From Tetrahymena thermophila SB210 (taxonomy: Eukaryota; Ciliophora; Oligohymenophorea; Hymenostomatida; Tetrahymenidae): a DNA stretch of 64,000 nt. Below, one piece after another: positions 52,222 through 64,000 of this stretch. Location: contig NW_002476535.1 in NCBI RefSeq assembly GCF_000189635.1, positions 310,001-374,000 on the forward strand, read 5' to 3'. The position numbers and the translations under genes are program-made. The notes under the pieces are model-generated. The model saw only the letters and a program-made list of their open reading frames with translations, was not told where the DNA came from and ran no database searches. Positions within the stretch are counted from its first letter, which is position 1. Each line of letters starts with the position of its first letter.

Positions 52222-53130
52222 TACGAAATTTAAACTTCACATAGCAAATAAATATTTTAAAATAATCCTATTTTCCAAAACTAATAAATAAGCATCTAAT
52301 AATAAGTAAATAGAAATTATATAAAAAATACATATATTATTAATATTAAACTCTCTTTCAATTAATAATAATAAAGTAACTAGATAAATGCATATATTTT
52401 TATATATCTATATATTTGTAATAAAAACTATACAAATTTTACTCCAAACAGAATCAATTTAGCTTAGTCAAATTAATTCATTTATATTTTTAATTATTGT
52501 AAATATTCAAAAATCCATCAATAATAGAATCTTCATATTTTAAAACTTCAGCAATTTAAAGTTAAATTTTTGTAATTTTCTCAAAATTTCTTTTTTCGAA
52601 AGTAGGAAAAAAGGTTTTGTATGTGAAAAAAATAAAAATAAAAAAATTTAATAATATTTTTATAATATGATAAATTAAATTTTTATTTTTGTATGAATTT
52701 AAATTAACTTTAAATTCAAAGATCCATAGACGCCAAAATTTACTTTGATTCAGTTCTCCAATCAAAAAAATCCCAGGAGAAACAAGACAAAAGAGACTCA
52801 AAACTATGATAAAATCTTAAAACTATAAGCATTTATATAAAAAGAAAAGAAAGAATGTAAAACAATTTGTGTTGCATATTTGTGAAATAAAAGAATAAAT
52901 AAAATTAACTTTAAATTCAACTAAATTTAAAATAAATATAATATACTTTTCTAATCTCAACACTAATTAATATATTTGATTATATTTTGTATTGAAAAAT
53001 ATTTTTTTTTTTAATTAAATCAATACACTTATGTATTAAATACCTAAATTAAACGGATTTCATTAGGAATTTTAATGTTAAAATATAATTTTGCGATTAT
53101 TAGTAGTTGAAATTTGCATTTAGTTAAATT
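52222..53130. other. Convergent intergenic spacer, 0.9 kb
   Basis: AT-rich; a minus-strand ORF at 52562-52801 is hydrophobic and lacks support. Confidence 0.5.
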
Positions 53131-56100
53131 TCATAACCTAGATTTATTTAATTATTTAGACTTGATTGGATTACTTTATAAAATAATATCTTGTTGTTAA
53201 AATTTAATGGATAGATTTTTTTAATTTAACCTTCTCTTTGATCTTAATGGAGAAAAAAGATTACCCTAGTCGTATTTTATAGTAGGTGAGAATGTTTCAT
53301 CTAAAATAAGCTATTATGAAATTTATTAGTTAGTTTAAGAAATATTTTCAAACCTCAGTGTAGTACTTTTATCTGCTACACAATCTAAATTGAATTATAT
53401 TTACTCTAAAGATTTTCTTGAGCTTTATAAATCATTTAAGATGTATAAATTACTATTCGTATTATAATAATTATCATCAAAGTTAAGCTTTTTATTAATG
53501 TTGCTTTATTCATTTGTTTATTATTAAATTTTATTGTCATTATTATTATTTATAATATATTTTATGTTTCCTTAAATTAAGCTGAATTTTTTTCTCTTTA
53601 TTCTACTTGAATTCCTAATAAACAAAGTTGGTGATAAGCTTTCTTCAGCGTCTAATTCAGGATAAATATGTTTGTTAGATTCAGCTTATTAATCCTTAGC
53701 TCCTTCAATAATAATATTTTCATCATCTTATCTTTCTTGATATCTGCTAAGCTAATTTTAGCTTAAAGCATTTATAATCGATCTATCTGAAACTGAGGGT
53801 TCCAAAGCTTAATCATTTTATAATATTTAGATAGATTTTTAAGATGTTTGTTAAAATTTATTTGAAGAAATATTAATTGAATGCTATTATTCTTCTTTAT
53901 TATTTACACATTTATGAATTTATAATAATTTATTGCTTTTTTAATATTTTTACTTGACAAAATTAGTTAATTAAGGGATTTCACTTTGTTTTATATGTTA
54001 AATATATTTATTATCTCTATTTTCTACTTATTAAATACAGCTAAATGTTGGGATTCCTTATTCTTATTTGGTTTATAATTAATTATTTTTTTATGGAAAA
54101 ATCGTTGATAAAAGTGGTAATTTAAAGAAAATTAAATATAAGACTGTGTAACTTAAATTAATTAGACCGATTATAGAGCTAGCTCTAGGAAAGTCAAGAT
54201 AGTTTGTCATCACACCTCCTATCAAAGGTCCACTTAACCAACCAAAATCTTGATACATGTTATATAATATGGATATAATATATAGTTATTGTTCTTAACT
54301 GTAGTCTAATAGTTCTCTGCTTATTACGAAGCTTAGAACTTTGTTTTATGAGACAAGTATATTTCCTATAGAAAAGCCTATAACAATAGAGCACATAATC
54401 GAAATGGCTATATGAGGATTTATACCTAATATTTTGTCTGGTCCATACATAACAAATGAAGAACCTTTTAGAATCAAACAAATAATTGATGTAATTCTAC
54501 TATGATTTACATTTTTAGTTAAATATTATGAAATTATTGAGGTAGCTATTATAAATGAAAGAGCATTAGATAAAAAAAAATAGCCAGATTGAATTTCATT
54601 CATTCCAAATTGATCTTCAAGAAATAAGCTTAGCGATGGGTCAATAAAACTTTAGGAAAATAGTGGAAGAAAAATTACTATTCCAGTTAAAAATATTTTT
54701 ATATTAAAGTTAATTTTTATCATATTTATGTCTTTTGAATTTATTTATTTAGCTTTAAATTCATTTTAGTGAATAATATTTTTAATTGAAGATTAGTCAT
54801 GTTGAAAATCTTTAGAAGACTAATCATCGTTGATGCATAATTTATTTTTTTCATTTGATAATTTAACTGAATTGTTATTTGAGCTAACATTATTTGCAGT
54901 AAATTCTAAATTATTTTTCTAAGATACCAGCTCTGGTAAAGTAGTTGCAGATTAGATTGCTGCTTTCAGTTTTTAATCTAAAGATTTTGAGAAATAAACA
55001 AATGAAAATAGCAAAATCAATTCAATGCAGCAAATAGGCACGAAAACAGCAAATGAGCCACCTTACTTAAATAAAATTCCACCTATAATTGGCCCTATCA
55101 TATTTCCTGTTTCAAGAAAAGCTTCCATTTTTCCGAGTATATTAACCATTAAAAAATGTTTTTTAATATTTTTCTTTTATTCTTCATGTTACATATTCTT
55201 TTCTTGTAAGTAAGTAACAGCAGGAACATTGAACATGCACTCACCCTAAATATTAAAATAAATTAATAAATATCAGAATTTTTATCATTTATTTGAATAT
55301 AAAATAGATTAAATGAATAATATCAATTGAAAAACAAAAGGATTCTACAGTTTTAAAATAAAATTTTAATTCGTTTCTCAAGAAAGTAAAATAGGATTTA
55401 AATATTTTTTTAGACGCTAGATATTTATTAATATATTTTGTAAAAAGAAATTTAAATTAGTAAGATTAAAGGAAGTGATTGATTGAAGGAATTATTTTTT
55501 TTTTGATAATCGATAAACAACCTGGACAAAAAAATTTTTGGTTATTAATTTTAAAAAGGCACTTCTTTTCCAGAAAAATATATTTTATAAAATGAACTAT
55601 TTACTTTTTATATGAAAAATATAGAAATATAAAATAATTTATGAAACTTGCAAACTTTGATTTTATATAAATTAGGCACGAAATTTCAAAGCGAGAATCT
55701 AAAAGTTTAAAAAATGAAGTAAGATAGATCAAAATTTTTAGAATAGGGAGATGATATTAATTGTAAGATTGAAAAAGATTTATTTTGACCCATAAAAAGA
55801 TACGAATACAGAAACAAAATTAATAAATCTTAAGTAATTATAAGTTAGACTCTTAATTTGGAATTGCTCCCAGAATTAATGATTAAGAGAGAGGTTAAAA
55901 ACTAAAATTAATAATTATGAATAAGAAATATTAATGGCCCAAAATTAAGATTTTTACAACGCATGCTTAATTAAATCTATAAATCCAATATATTATCTTA
56001 CATTAAATTGGGGAAGTTAACTAAATTTTATCAAAAGTATCAATAAAAGTGCCAAAGGGGGACTTAAAAATTATTTATTATAAGTAAATTATTTACCATT

Positions 56101-56435
56101 CCTAATAGAAATCTTGAAGTAATAGATAAAAAGAAGAGCATGTTTTTATCCTCTATATTCTCAAAAAATGAAAACATAAACAGACTGCCAGAGCTAATTA
56201 AAATTCCAATAATTATACTAGATCTCCTTCTTTTGTATATTATATTTTTAAGGGCATTTTAAAATATAATTTTTCCTAATGGCTGGCAAGCAAATATTAT
56301 TCCAATAAACATTCTATTAATTCCTAAATTGCTAGCTTTAATAGGAAAGAATGAGTTTATAGAGCTTCTTGACAAAGAATTAACCATCCCACCTAACAGA
56401 ATAACTAGTGTTAATCCTAATTCAATTTTATTCAT
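53131..56435 (-). CDS. MFS transporter, SLC18B1-like, with long polar tail, 817 aa
   Basis: Exon 1 56435-56097 and exon 2 55245-53131, separated by an 851-nt intron, the longest found here. The splice falls inside the MFS motif RFLLGM|GECMFNVPAV and restores it exactly. Twelve-helix major facilitator architecture is apparent over about residues 1-490: SFFPIKASNLGINRMFIGIIFACQPLGKI in the first helices, IGPIIGGILF in helix 5, a polar loop of about 100 residues between the halves, then FIDPSLSLFLEDQFGM and SGPLIGGVM. The wording is closest to the SLC18 vesicular amine group, particularly SLC18B1, a proton-coupled polyamine carrier. The last 330 residues are a Gln/Asn/Ser-rich cytosolic tail. 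The family is certain; the substrate is not. Confidence 0.87.
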
Positions 56436-57529
56436 TTATATTACAATTTAAAGGCATAACTATTGTTTTTTGTAATAGCAAATATTTTTTTACTTGAAAG
56501 TTTATTTTTAATCTTTTGATTTTAATTCAAATTAAATTATTAATATTTATCAGATTTTAGTAATAATGAATTTCCTACTTGATTATTTATCACTGGCCTC
56601 TCTCTTAATTATATTTAAGATCCTAAATTATTATAATTTTTTGTTTTTTCATCTTCAAAATAAGTTTATTTTTCTTATTTACAGTGTAATTTAAAATATA
56701 TATTTTTTTTTATTGATACTTTTGAAAATGTAATAAAAATCATTAATTTTAAAATATTTTTATACAAATCAATAAATTAAAAATACCCTTTTAGCTTTAC
56801 ATGATAATTGTGAATTAATTATTTATCTGATTTGTATAAATTAAATATCTTTCAAAAATTTAGGGATTTAGGATAACTACTTTTTTGAAAACCATTGGTT
56901 TATTTTAATTATCTTTTTATAAGATATAATTTTGTAATAAATTTAAATTAATAAAATAAATATTATTACTTTTATAATAATATTAGATTTAATAAAAAAT
57001 TTTTTATTTGTGAAAAATAAAAATTGGGGGAATGCTACATACACACATACATGATTTGGTAATAATTTTCTTAGCAAAAAAAAAAACAGTGCTAGTCTAA
57101 AAATTGATTTTTTTCAAATAAGGTCCCTCATAACAATAATAGGAAATCTTTTTATCTCTTATTGTTTTCTATTCACAATAATATGTCAAAACAAAATATT
57201 TTTTAAAATAAACTAAAATAATAGAATAGAAATTATTGAATGTGAAATACAACTAATAAACTCGAAAATATTTTTTATTAGTTGAATTTATTTTTAAAAA
57301 GCTTTAAATTCTAATAAATCATTAGATAAATAAAATTTATTCAAAACAGCATAAAAATTGATAGAGTCACAACTTATTAAAAAAAAGTCAGTATAAGAGA
57401 ATATAATAGATCTCAAAGCTTCTGAGTGCATTAATTAATAGTACCTATTTTATACTTAATTGAAATTAAATAAATAAAAAGTATATTTGATATATTCAAT
57501 TGCAAAACAACTAAAATAAAGATTCAAAA
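56436..57529. other. Intergenic stretch with duplicated promoter region, 1.1 kb
   Basis: The last 340 bases resemble the region ahead of copy 3 (62530-62876), including AACAAAATATNTTTTAAAATAAACTAAAA-type sequence, CTGAGTGCATTAATTAA and a leader just before the ATG. Confidence 0.6.
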
Positions 57530-57530
57530 A
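57501..57530 (+). promoter_or_regulatory. Conserved 5' leader shared by membrane copies 1 and 3
   Basis: A 30-base string starting TGCAAAACAACTAAAATAAA is identical to 62828-62857 ahead of copy 3. In copy 1 its last A is the first base of the start codon. It is probably untranslated leader conserved through recent duplication. Confidence 0.5.
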
Positions 57531-59062
57531 TGGATTAATTTAGATAAAAAAAGAAAAATGATAGGTCATTATTACTTTGGATTTCCTTATTTTACGATTA
57601 CATAAATATATAAAGTATTATAGTTACAATACTACTTTATACAGAAAGGAAGGAATAAGCTTATTTCATAACATTTTTCTCAATATTTATAATTGATAAG
57701 CTTGTAACTCTGATGTGTATTATTCGAAGTAAAAAAAAACTTATTTTATGGATATGCGATATTTTTTAACAAACTTCCTTTTACTTATCTATGGTTGATG
57801 AATTCTATGATGATTTGAAAAATTCTTTGCATCTGAAAATACCATCAAGGTTAGGTCCTTAGCTATTTTTAGAGTTTATTTTTTTCTTTTGCTTAGGTGT
57901 GTTAGATAATGATGAAGGACTAAGTGATGTTTAAATATAAGCTGTAATTAATTTTCTTTTGTTTTTGACACTGTTTTTCTCATGTAGCTCTATATTTTCA
58001 TTTATTAAGAGCTCATTTAGATATTCTATAGGAAAAATAAAAAAATATTTATTTAAGTATTTTTATTTTACTGTTACTTTTTACATAACATTATGTACTT
58101 TAACTTTTTATTAAGATTGCTTTGGAATTAACTTGGGATATTACTAATTCTTGATTGCTTTTTTGCATATAGTGTTATACTTAATAAATAAGTATCCAAA
58201 ATATGTTTGGAAACAGTTTTTTATTTTTATTCTTACAACTCAGTTTTTGAACATTTATAGCATTCAAAAGTAGATAACCTAATATGGTAAAAAATCTTAA
58301 GTTTAAAATTTTTAAAACATTTTTGGTTATTTTAGCTAGATTTTTAGAATTTTACTCATAATAAGCTTTAATCGAGACTATGTTTTTGGTGAGCAGATGC
58401 TAAATGGAAATAAACTTAAAACAATCTTCACTTTTACAACATTCATACTTAGTTTAATTTATTTTATATTTGAATTCTAATCAGTTTATCATAGTCTTTT
58501 TAGATTTAGAAAGTTTAAAATAAAAAAAGAAGAGCAAATATCAAAATTGAATTTGATACTATCAAGAAAAAGCTATGATACTGTTGCTGTAACATTTTAT
58601 GAAGAAGATCCTTAAGATTAAGATAGATTGATAAATCCATTAACAACAAATAATGATGCTTTGAAGGAGGAAATACTCAATTTACTTAAGATATAAATAA
58701 AATACAAATTATAAAATAAATACTTAGAATTTAAGGATGAAAATTTATACTTTTCTTAATTTTATGAATATGCTATTATTAATTTACCAGAAATATACCT
58801 AAAATAAGAATATGATATTTTTTTATAGTTAATGCGTGAGAAAAAACTTGTGAAAATATACTATGAAAGATTATTTAATGGGTTTCTTTTCACTCAAATT
58901 TCTGAAAGTATTAAAAGACATTTTTTATAGCTTGAAATAATTCACCCAATAAATTTAAATATGGCAAATATACTTAGTATAACTTGTTTTACAATACATA
59001 TATAAAATCTCATGATATTTTAGTCAGCTCAAATTCTTTATGATTTATATTAGGACTATTGA
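57530..59062 (+). CDS. Tandem multi-pass membrane protein, copy 1, 510 aa
   Basis: Intronless frame from ATG 57530 to TGA 59060-59062. After a charged start (MDQFRQKKKNDR) there are about eight hydrophobic segments: SLLLWISLFYDYINIQSIIV, ITFFSIFIIDKLVTLMCII, a LEFIFFFCLGVLDND segment, VINFLLFLTLFFS, YFYFTVTFYITLCTLTFY, GINLGYYQFLIAF, FGYFSQIFRILLIISF and FTTFILSLIYFIF. A cytosolic C-terminal half of about 170 residues follows, with ISKLNLILSRKSY and a conserved final box SAQILYDLYQDY. I do not recognise the family. Copies 2 and 3 follow on the same strand. Near-identical DNA with copy 3 over the second half points to recent duplication or gene conversion. Confidence 0.8.
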
Positions 59063-60454
59063 CTTTAAATGAAAATAGAAGAAAAACTTATGCTTTATTT
59101 TAATAAAATCTAATTAAAATTATTTATTATTGCTTTTTATCTATTTAAAAATTTATAATTTTTAAAATGTTTTTACTATTTGTTTTTATAGAAATATTAT
59201 ATTTAATAATTAAATCCATTTTATATGATTATTAACTTTATTTAAAATTTATTTTCAATTATAAATTCCAACTGGTAGAACTACTTACTCTATATTTAAA
59301 AAAGGCTCAATATTATTTGCATTTATATAATTTATTTTTATTTATCAATTAAATAATTAAATAATTTTTGAAATGCTAGCTTTTGTATTTTAAATAAATA
59401 AATAATTTTTAAAATTTTAGTTATAGTAAAACGATTTTGTAGAAAAAAAATGGAAATAAATTTAATTTTCTTCTTTTTCCTATTTGATAAAAAATTAATT
59501 TAAACTAGCTCTTAAGTAAGTGTTTTTATCCTTCTTAATTGCCCAAAAACTAATTAATTAAAAAATAATTGGATGATACAATTTCAGTCAGGCATGCAGC
59601 AAGAAAGTTCGACTGTCACTATTCATTCATATATTTTAATCCTGCGCATTAAAATAAAAAGGGAGCTTGGGTTTTTTTTTTGATTGATCAAAAATAAATA
59701 TTAAAACATTAATTTGAAAGGGAGGTTTCCAGTTTTCAGATTGTTGTAAAAAATTATATTCATTAAATTTCTTGTTTACTAAAATTTTTGAATACTACAT
59801 CGCAGATGTATAATTTTATCAACGAGGTAAGACGGTATTTAAGAGTTTATCCATTTCTTTAAGTTAGATGCCTAATATTTAGTTTATATTTTTTTTAATG
59901 AATCATTTAAGGAATACATATAAAAATACTTAATTGAATATAACAAATTTGAAAAGGATTTAATTAAAAGTAAAATTTAAATATTAAAATAAATTCGAAA
60001 ATATTTTAAAAAATGCTTTATATATAGATATTTAAAACTAAATACAAAGTTTAAACCTTTGTTTAGTTAAGTTTACTTTTAAAATACTTAAATAAATTTA
60101 AATATAATTGTTATTAAAACTATTATAAAAAGCTTTGATTTTATTAAAAAATTTAAGAAAGATTTTCAAAATTTATTTTTTGATCTAATTAATTAGAATA
60201 TCTATTTAAAGATTTATTGTAAAATAAAAAGAAAGTTGTAGGAGTCGCAAAAATTTTTAAATAATTGCTATAAGAGAAAATAGCAAATAATATTAATGAA
60301 AGATATATTTAATCAAAAATAAGCATCTTAAAAAAAAGCTTACTAATTAAATAAAATAATCATTATTTAAGATGATAATTAAAATTAATCAAATTTGCTT
60401 CAAAAAAATTAATTAAAAAAAGGTTAATAATTAATTATATAAAAAATATTGGAA
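59063..60454. other. Intergenic stretch, 1.4 kb
   Basis: Its first 230 bases resemble the sequence downstream of copy 2 (for example ATTAACTTTATTT...AAATTT and GGTAGAACT near 59230-59290 versus 62120-62190), so the duplicated unit includes 3' flank. A GC-elevated patch at 59571-59690 has no ORF and ends in a T run. Confidence 0.55.
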
Positions 60455-61975
60455 ATGTACAATGAGAAGCTTTTATTCTGGGTTTCATTTTTTTACTATT
60501 TGACAAATATTTATAGCATCATAGTTGCTTTATTGCTTTATATAGAAAGAAATGAACTTGCCTATTTCATATCCTTTTTTTCAATCTTTGTTATTGATAA
60601 GCTAGTAACTCTTACTTTTATGTATGGAAGAAGGGATTAAATGATTTTTTGGATATGTGATGTTTTTTAAGTAGGTTTCATTTACATATTTATGGTTAAT
60701 TCATTCTTTGAATCTGTAAATGGATCTTTGACTCTCAAAATCCCATCAAGACTGGCTCCTTAAGTTCTGTTGGAGTTTATTTTTTTCTTTTGCTTAGGAG
60801 TATTAGATAATGATGATGGAATCAGCAATGTTTAAATATTAGCTTTAATCAATTTTCTTTTGTTCTTAACACTTTTTTTCTCATATAACTCGATATTATC
60901 AATAGTCAGTCTCTCATAAATTTAACTTAGGCAAGTAGTGCAATTCGTACTTAAGTATTTTTATTTTACAGTTACTTTCTACATAACATTATGTACTTTG
61001 ACTTTTTATGAAGATTGTTTTGGAATAAACTTGGGATATTATCAATTCTTAATTTCTTTTTTGAGTATACTCCTGTTCATTATATATAAATACCCTAAAT
61101 TGGCTTGGAAAGATAATAGACAGTTTGTTTAGCTTACTAAATTTATTGTTTTCACACAGTTTTTAAATAAGTATAGTATTTCTAAATAGGTTTTAACATC
61201 TAACAAAGTATCTAAAGTTTAAAACTTCTATAATGTTTTAGGTTATTTTAGCTAGATTTTTAGAATTTTGCTAATTATAAGTTTTAATTCTGACTATATT
61301 TTTAGCGAGTAACTGCTAAAAACAAATAAGCTTAAAAATGTATTCACTTACACAACTTTCATATTGAGTCTAATTTACTTTACAATGGAACTATAGTGTG
61401 TTTATCGTAGTCTATTTAAAACTAGAGTATTTAGTATATATAAAGAAGAGTAAATATAAAAATTGAATTAATAATTATAAAGAAAAAGTTATGGGGTTGT
61501 TTTGATAAAATTTTATAAAGAAAAAACTAAAAATTAAGATTCATTGGTAAATCCCTTTTTAAATAAAAGTTATTTATTGAAAAATGAAATATTCAATTTA
61601 GTTTAGACACAATTAGAATATAAATATTAAAGCAAATAACTATTATTTAAATAAGAGAATTTATACTTTTTCTAATATTATGAAGATTTAATAGTTAGTT
61701 TCGAAACATTATAAGAAGATTTATTTCATTCTATTTTTCTTAAATTGAGAAGATAGAGAAAAATAACATATATTTACTACTAGAGGTTATTTAATGGCTT
61801 TGCTTTCACTTTAATTTCTAAATATCTTAGATATTAAATGTAAGATGAAAGATTCTACTAAATTAAGTTTGACATTCAAAATTTACTTAGTATCAGTTGT
61901 TTTACAAAATATATTTCAAATCACATGACATTTTAATCTGCTCAAATTCTTTATGATTTATATCAAGACTTTTGA
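60455..61975 (+). CDS. Tandem multi-pass membrane protein, copy 2, 506 aa
   Basis: Intronless frame from ATG 60455 to TGA 61973-61975. Same layout as copy 1: WVSFFYYLTNIYSIIVALLL, FFSIFVIDKLVTL, a LEFIFFFCLGVLDNDDG segment, FLLFLTLFFSYNS, FYFTVTFYITLCTLTFYEDC, GYYQFLISFLSILLFIIYK, SQIFRILLIISFN and the closing SAQILYDLYQDF. It is the most diverged of the three in both protein and upstream DNA; its leader lacks the 30-base block shared by copies 1 and 3. Conserved elements across copies are the IDKLVTL segment, KIPSRL-PQ, LEFIFFFCLGVLDND, FGINLGYYQF and the C-terminal box, which are the best starting points for a profile search. Function unknown. Confidence 0.8.
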
Positions 61976-62876
61976 TTTTAAATCAAATTAGACTAAAAAA
62001 ATGATTTTGATATTAATTTAATTTTTATTAATATAATTAAAAATTTTAATTTGGTTTTTTATTTTTTGAAATATACATTTTTGTATTTTATTAATTTATT
62101 ACTAAAAATTTTTAAATAATTAATTATTAACTTTATTTGAAATTTTCATTTAATTTAAATAATAACTTACCTAGTAGAACTGAATCTAATTATTTTGATG
62201 TTCCATGTTTTGAAATTTACATTTGAATGAGTAATTATTTATTATGGTATTTTTCATTCTTTTATTATTTGTATGTAATTATAAGAGTTAAATTCTGAGC
62301 TTTTATCAACGCCAAGCATAAGATTTTAATTGCTTATTTAAAAAGTTTTTCTTTATTATTTTTATAAATTTTAGTCAATATTTTCAATTGAGAAAATAGA
62401 AATAAAAAAAGACTATAAATGAATTTCTCAACCCTCAGAAAAATTATAGGAAATTTGTGTATCTCTTAAGTTTTGAAATTAAAAAAAAATTAGAATAAAT
62501 TTCAGTTAAGTATGATCCTATTTGTTATCATATGTAAAAACAAAATATGTTTTAAAATAAACTAAAAAATATAATATACTGTAAATGCTCATTAATTAAG
62601 GCATTCCCTAAGTATTTTTTTTACCCAAAAAAAAGTGCCAAAATAAATAGTTTGATATATAAAATTTCTTCAAAAAAGAATAAAAATTGTTGGAGACACA
62701 GTTTATTAAATTATAGACAGTAAAAGAAAATAATACATCACAAAATATCTGAGTGCATTAATTAAAAATACTTTTTTAAACTTAATTGAAATTATATAAT
62801 TAAAAAATATCTTTTATATATTCTGTTGCAAAACAACTAAAATAAAGATTCAAAAAAAGATTTTTTTAGATTCAAA
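61976..62876. other. Intergenic stretch with duplicated promoter region, 0.9 kb
   Basis: First part resembles the 3' flank of copy 1; the last 350 bases resemble the 5' flank of copy 1. Confidence 0.55.
62828..62857 (+). promoter_or_regulatory. Conserved 5' leader of membrane copy 3
   Basis: Same 30-base string as 57501-57530, but here it is followed by about 20 extra bases before the first ATG at 62877. Confidence 0.5.
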
Positions 62877-64000
62877 ATGTATAAATAATAACTATTATTC
62901 TGGATTTCCTTTTTTTACTACTTGACAAATATATATAGCATTGTAGTTACAATACTACTATATATAGAAAGGAATGAATTAGCTTATTTCATCACATTTT
63001 TCTCAATATTTATTATTGATAAGCTTGTAACTCTGATGTTTATGATTGGAAGTAGAGATAGGCTTATTTTTTGGGTATGTGATATTTTTTAAGTAGGTTT
63101 CATTTACATATTTGTGGTTGATGAATTCTTTGAAAATGTGTAATGTTCTTTGGTCCTGAAAATTCCATCAAGGCTAGCTCCTTAACTATTTTTAGAGTTT
63201 ATTTTTTTCTTTTGCTTAGGTGTATTAGATAACGATAATGGACTAAGCTGTATTTAAATATTAGCTGTATTCAATTTTCTTTTGTTTTTGACGCTCTTTT
63301 TCTCATATAGTTCAATATTTTCAATATTTAACAACTCAGTAACATATACTAGAGAAAGAATACAATATGTATTTAAGTATTTTTATTTTACTGTTACTTT
63401 CTACATAACATTAAGCACTTTAACTTTTTATAAAGATTACTTTGGAATTAACTTGGGATATTACTAATTCTTAATTGCTTTTTTGAATATAGTGTTATTC
63501 TTAATTAATAAGTATCCAAAATAGGTTTGGAAAGATAAAAGAGAGAGTGATAGGCTTTTTATTTTTACTCTTACAACTCAGTTTTTGAACAAATACAGTA
63601 TTGAAAAGTAGATAACATAAAATGGTAAAAAATCTTAAGTTTAAAATTTTTAAAACATTTTTGGTTATTTTAGCTAGATTTTTAGAATTATACTCATAAT
63701 AAGCTTTAATCGAGAATATGTTTTTAGTGAGCAGATGCTAAATGGAAATAAACTTAAAGCATTCTTCACTTATACAACATTCATACTTAGTTTAATTTAT
63801 TTTATATTTGAATTCTAATCAGTTTATCATAGTCTTTTTAGATTTAGAAAGTTTAAAATAAAAAAAGAAGAGCAAATATCAAAATTGAATTTGATACTAT
63901 CAAGAAAAAACTATGATGTTGTTATTGTAACATTTTATGAAGAAGATCCTTAAGATTAAGATAGATTGATAAATCCCTTAATAACAAATAGAGATGCTTT
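62877..64000 (+). CDS. Tandem multi-pass membrane protein, copy 3, partial (window end)
   Basis: Open from ATG 62877 to the window edge: 374 codons, no stop, so the C-terminal 130 or so residues are missing by truncation of the window and not by mutation. The protein starts MYKQQLLFWISFFYYLTNIY and follows the same helix order as copies 1 and 2. From about 63630 the DNA is nearly identical to copy 1 from about 58290 (for example around GYFSQIFRI and KKEEQISKLNLILSRK). The position of the copy 1 start codon carries AAG instead of ATG here, so translation must begin further down, giving a shorter, less basic N-terminus. Confidence 0.78.

Noticed and set aside
52562-52801. 79-codon minus-strand ORF
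   Set aside because: Hydrophobic/Lys-rich chance frame in an intergenic spacer.
59571-59690. tRNA gene
   Set aside because: A T-loop-like GTTCGACT is present but the flanking bases cannot form a T stem or acceptor stem.
1-64000. Standard genetic code, bacterial or organellar origin
   Set aside because: Every long conserved protein contains in-frame TAA and TAG at Gln positions, ends in TGA, and many genes have GT...AG introns; this fits a ciliate nuclear genome only.

Overview
The window looks like ciliate nuclear DNA, most likely Tetrahymena or a close relative. It is extremely AT-rich, and the real genes only open up when TAA and TAG are read as glutamine and TGA is the only stop. Under that code long, well-conserved proteins appear on both strands. 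Most are cut by short AT-rich GT...AG introns (usually 50-160 nt) and are separated by AT-rich deserts of up to 3.6 kb. No telomere repeat, transposon, CRISPR array, rRNA or convincing tRNA was seen. All exon models were built by hand from frame continuity, splice dinucleotides and, where possible, comparison of paralogues.

Layout, left to right. A Kelch-repeat protein (+, 242-2320). A small protein starting MGC (-, 5559-6074). A pseudokinase lacking both catalytic aspartates (+, 9669-11725). A second small acylation-type protein starting MGNC (-, 14182-14607). A DEAD-box helicase closest in motif wording to DDX20/Gemin3 (-, 17368-19652). Two tandem OSCA/TMEM63-like membrane proteins sharing nine intron positions (+, 21188-25482 and 25894-30812). 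An unknown basic, Gln-rich protein (-, 31120-32151). A 1747-residue cysteine-rich surface protein (-, 32612-37922). A 1948-residue protein ending in an ALKBH5-like 2-oxoglutarate dioxygenase domain (+, 41279-47713). The N-terminal-glutamine amidase NTAQ1 (-, 48407-49099). An ACOT9-like double-hotdog acyl-CoA thioesterase (+, 50494-52221). An MFS transporter with a long Gln/Asn-rich tail (-, 53131-56435). Three tandem copies of an unknown multi-pass membrane protein, the last cut by the window end (57530-64000).

The genes do not form an obvious pathway, as expected for eukaryotic gene order. The clear local relationships are the two tandem families. The items most worth follow-up are the giant ALKBH5-like protein with an Arg-to-Asn change at a probable 2-oxoglutarate contact, the HRN/GFG pseudokinase, the DDX20-like helicase, and the membrane-protein array whose copies 1 and 3 are recent duplicates with a shifted start codon.
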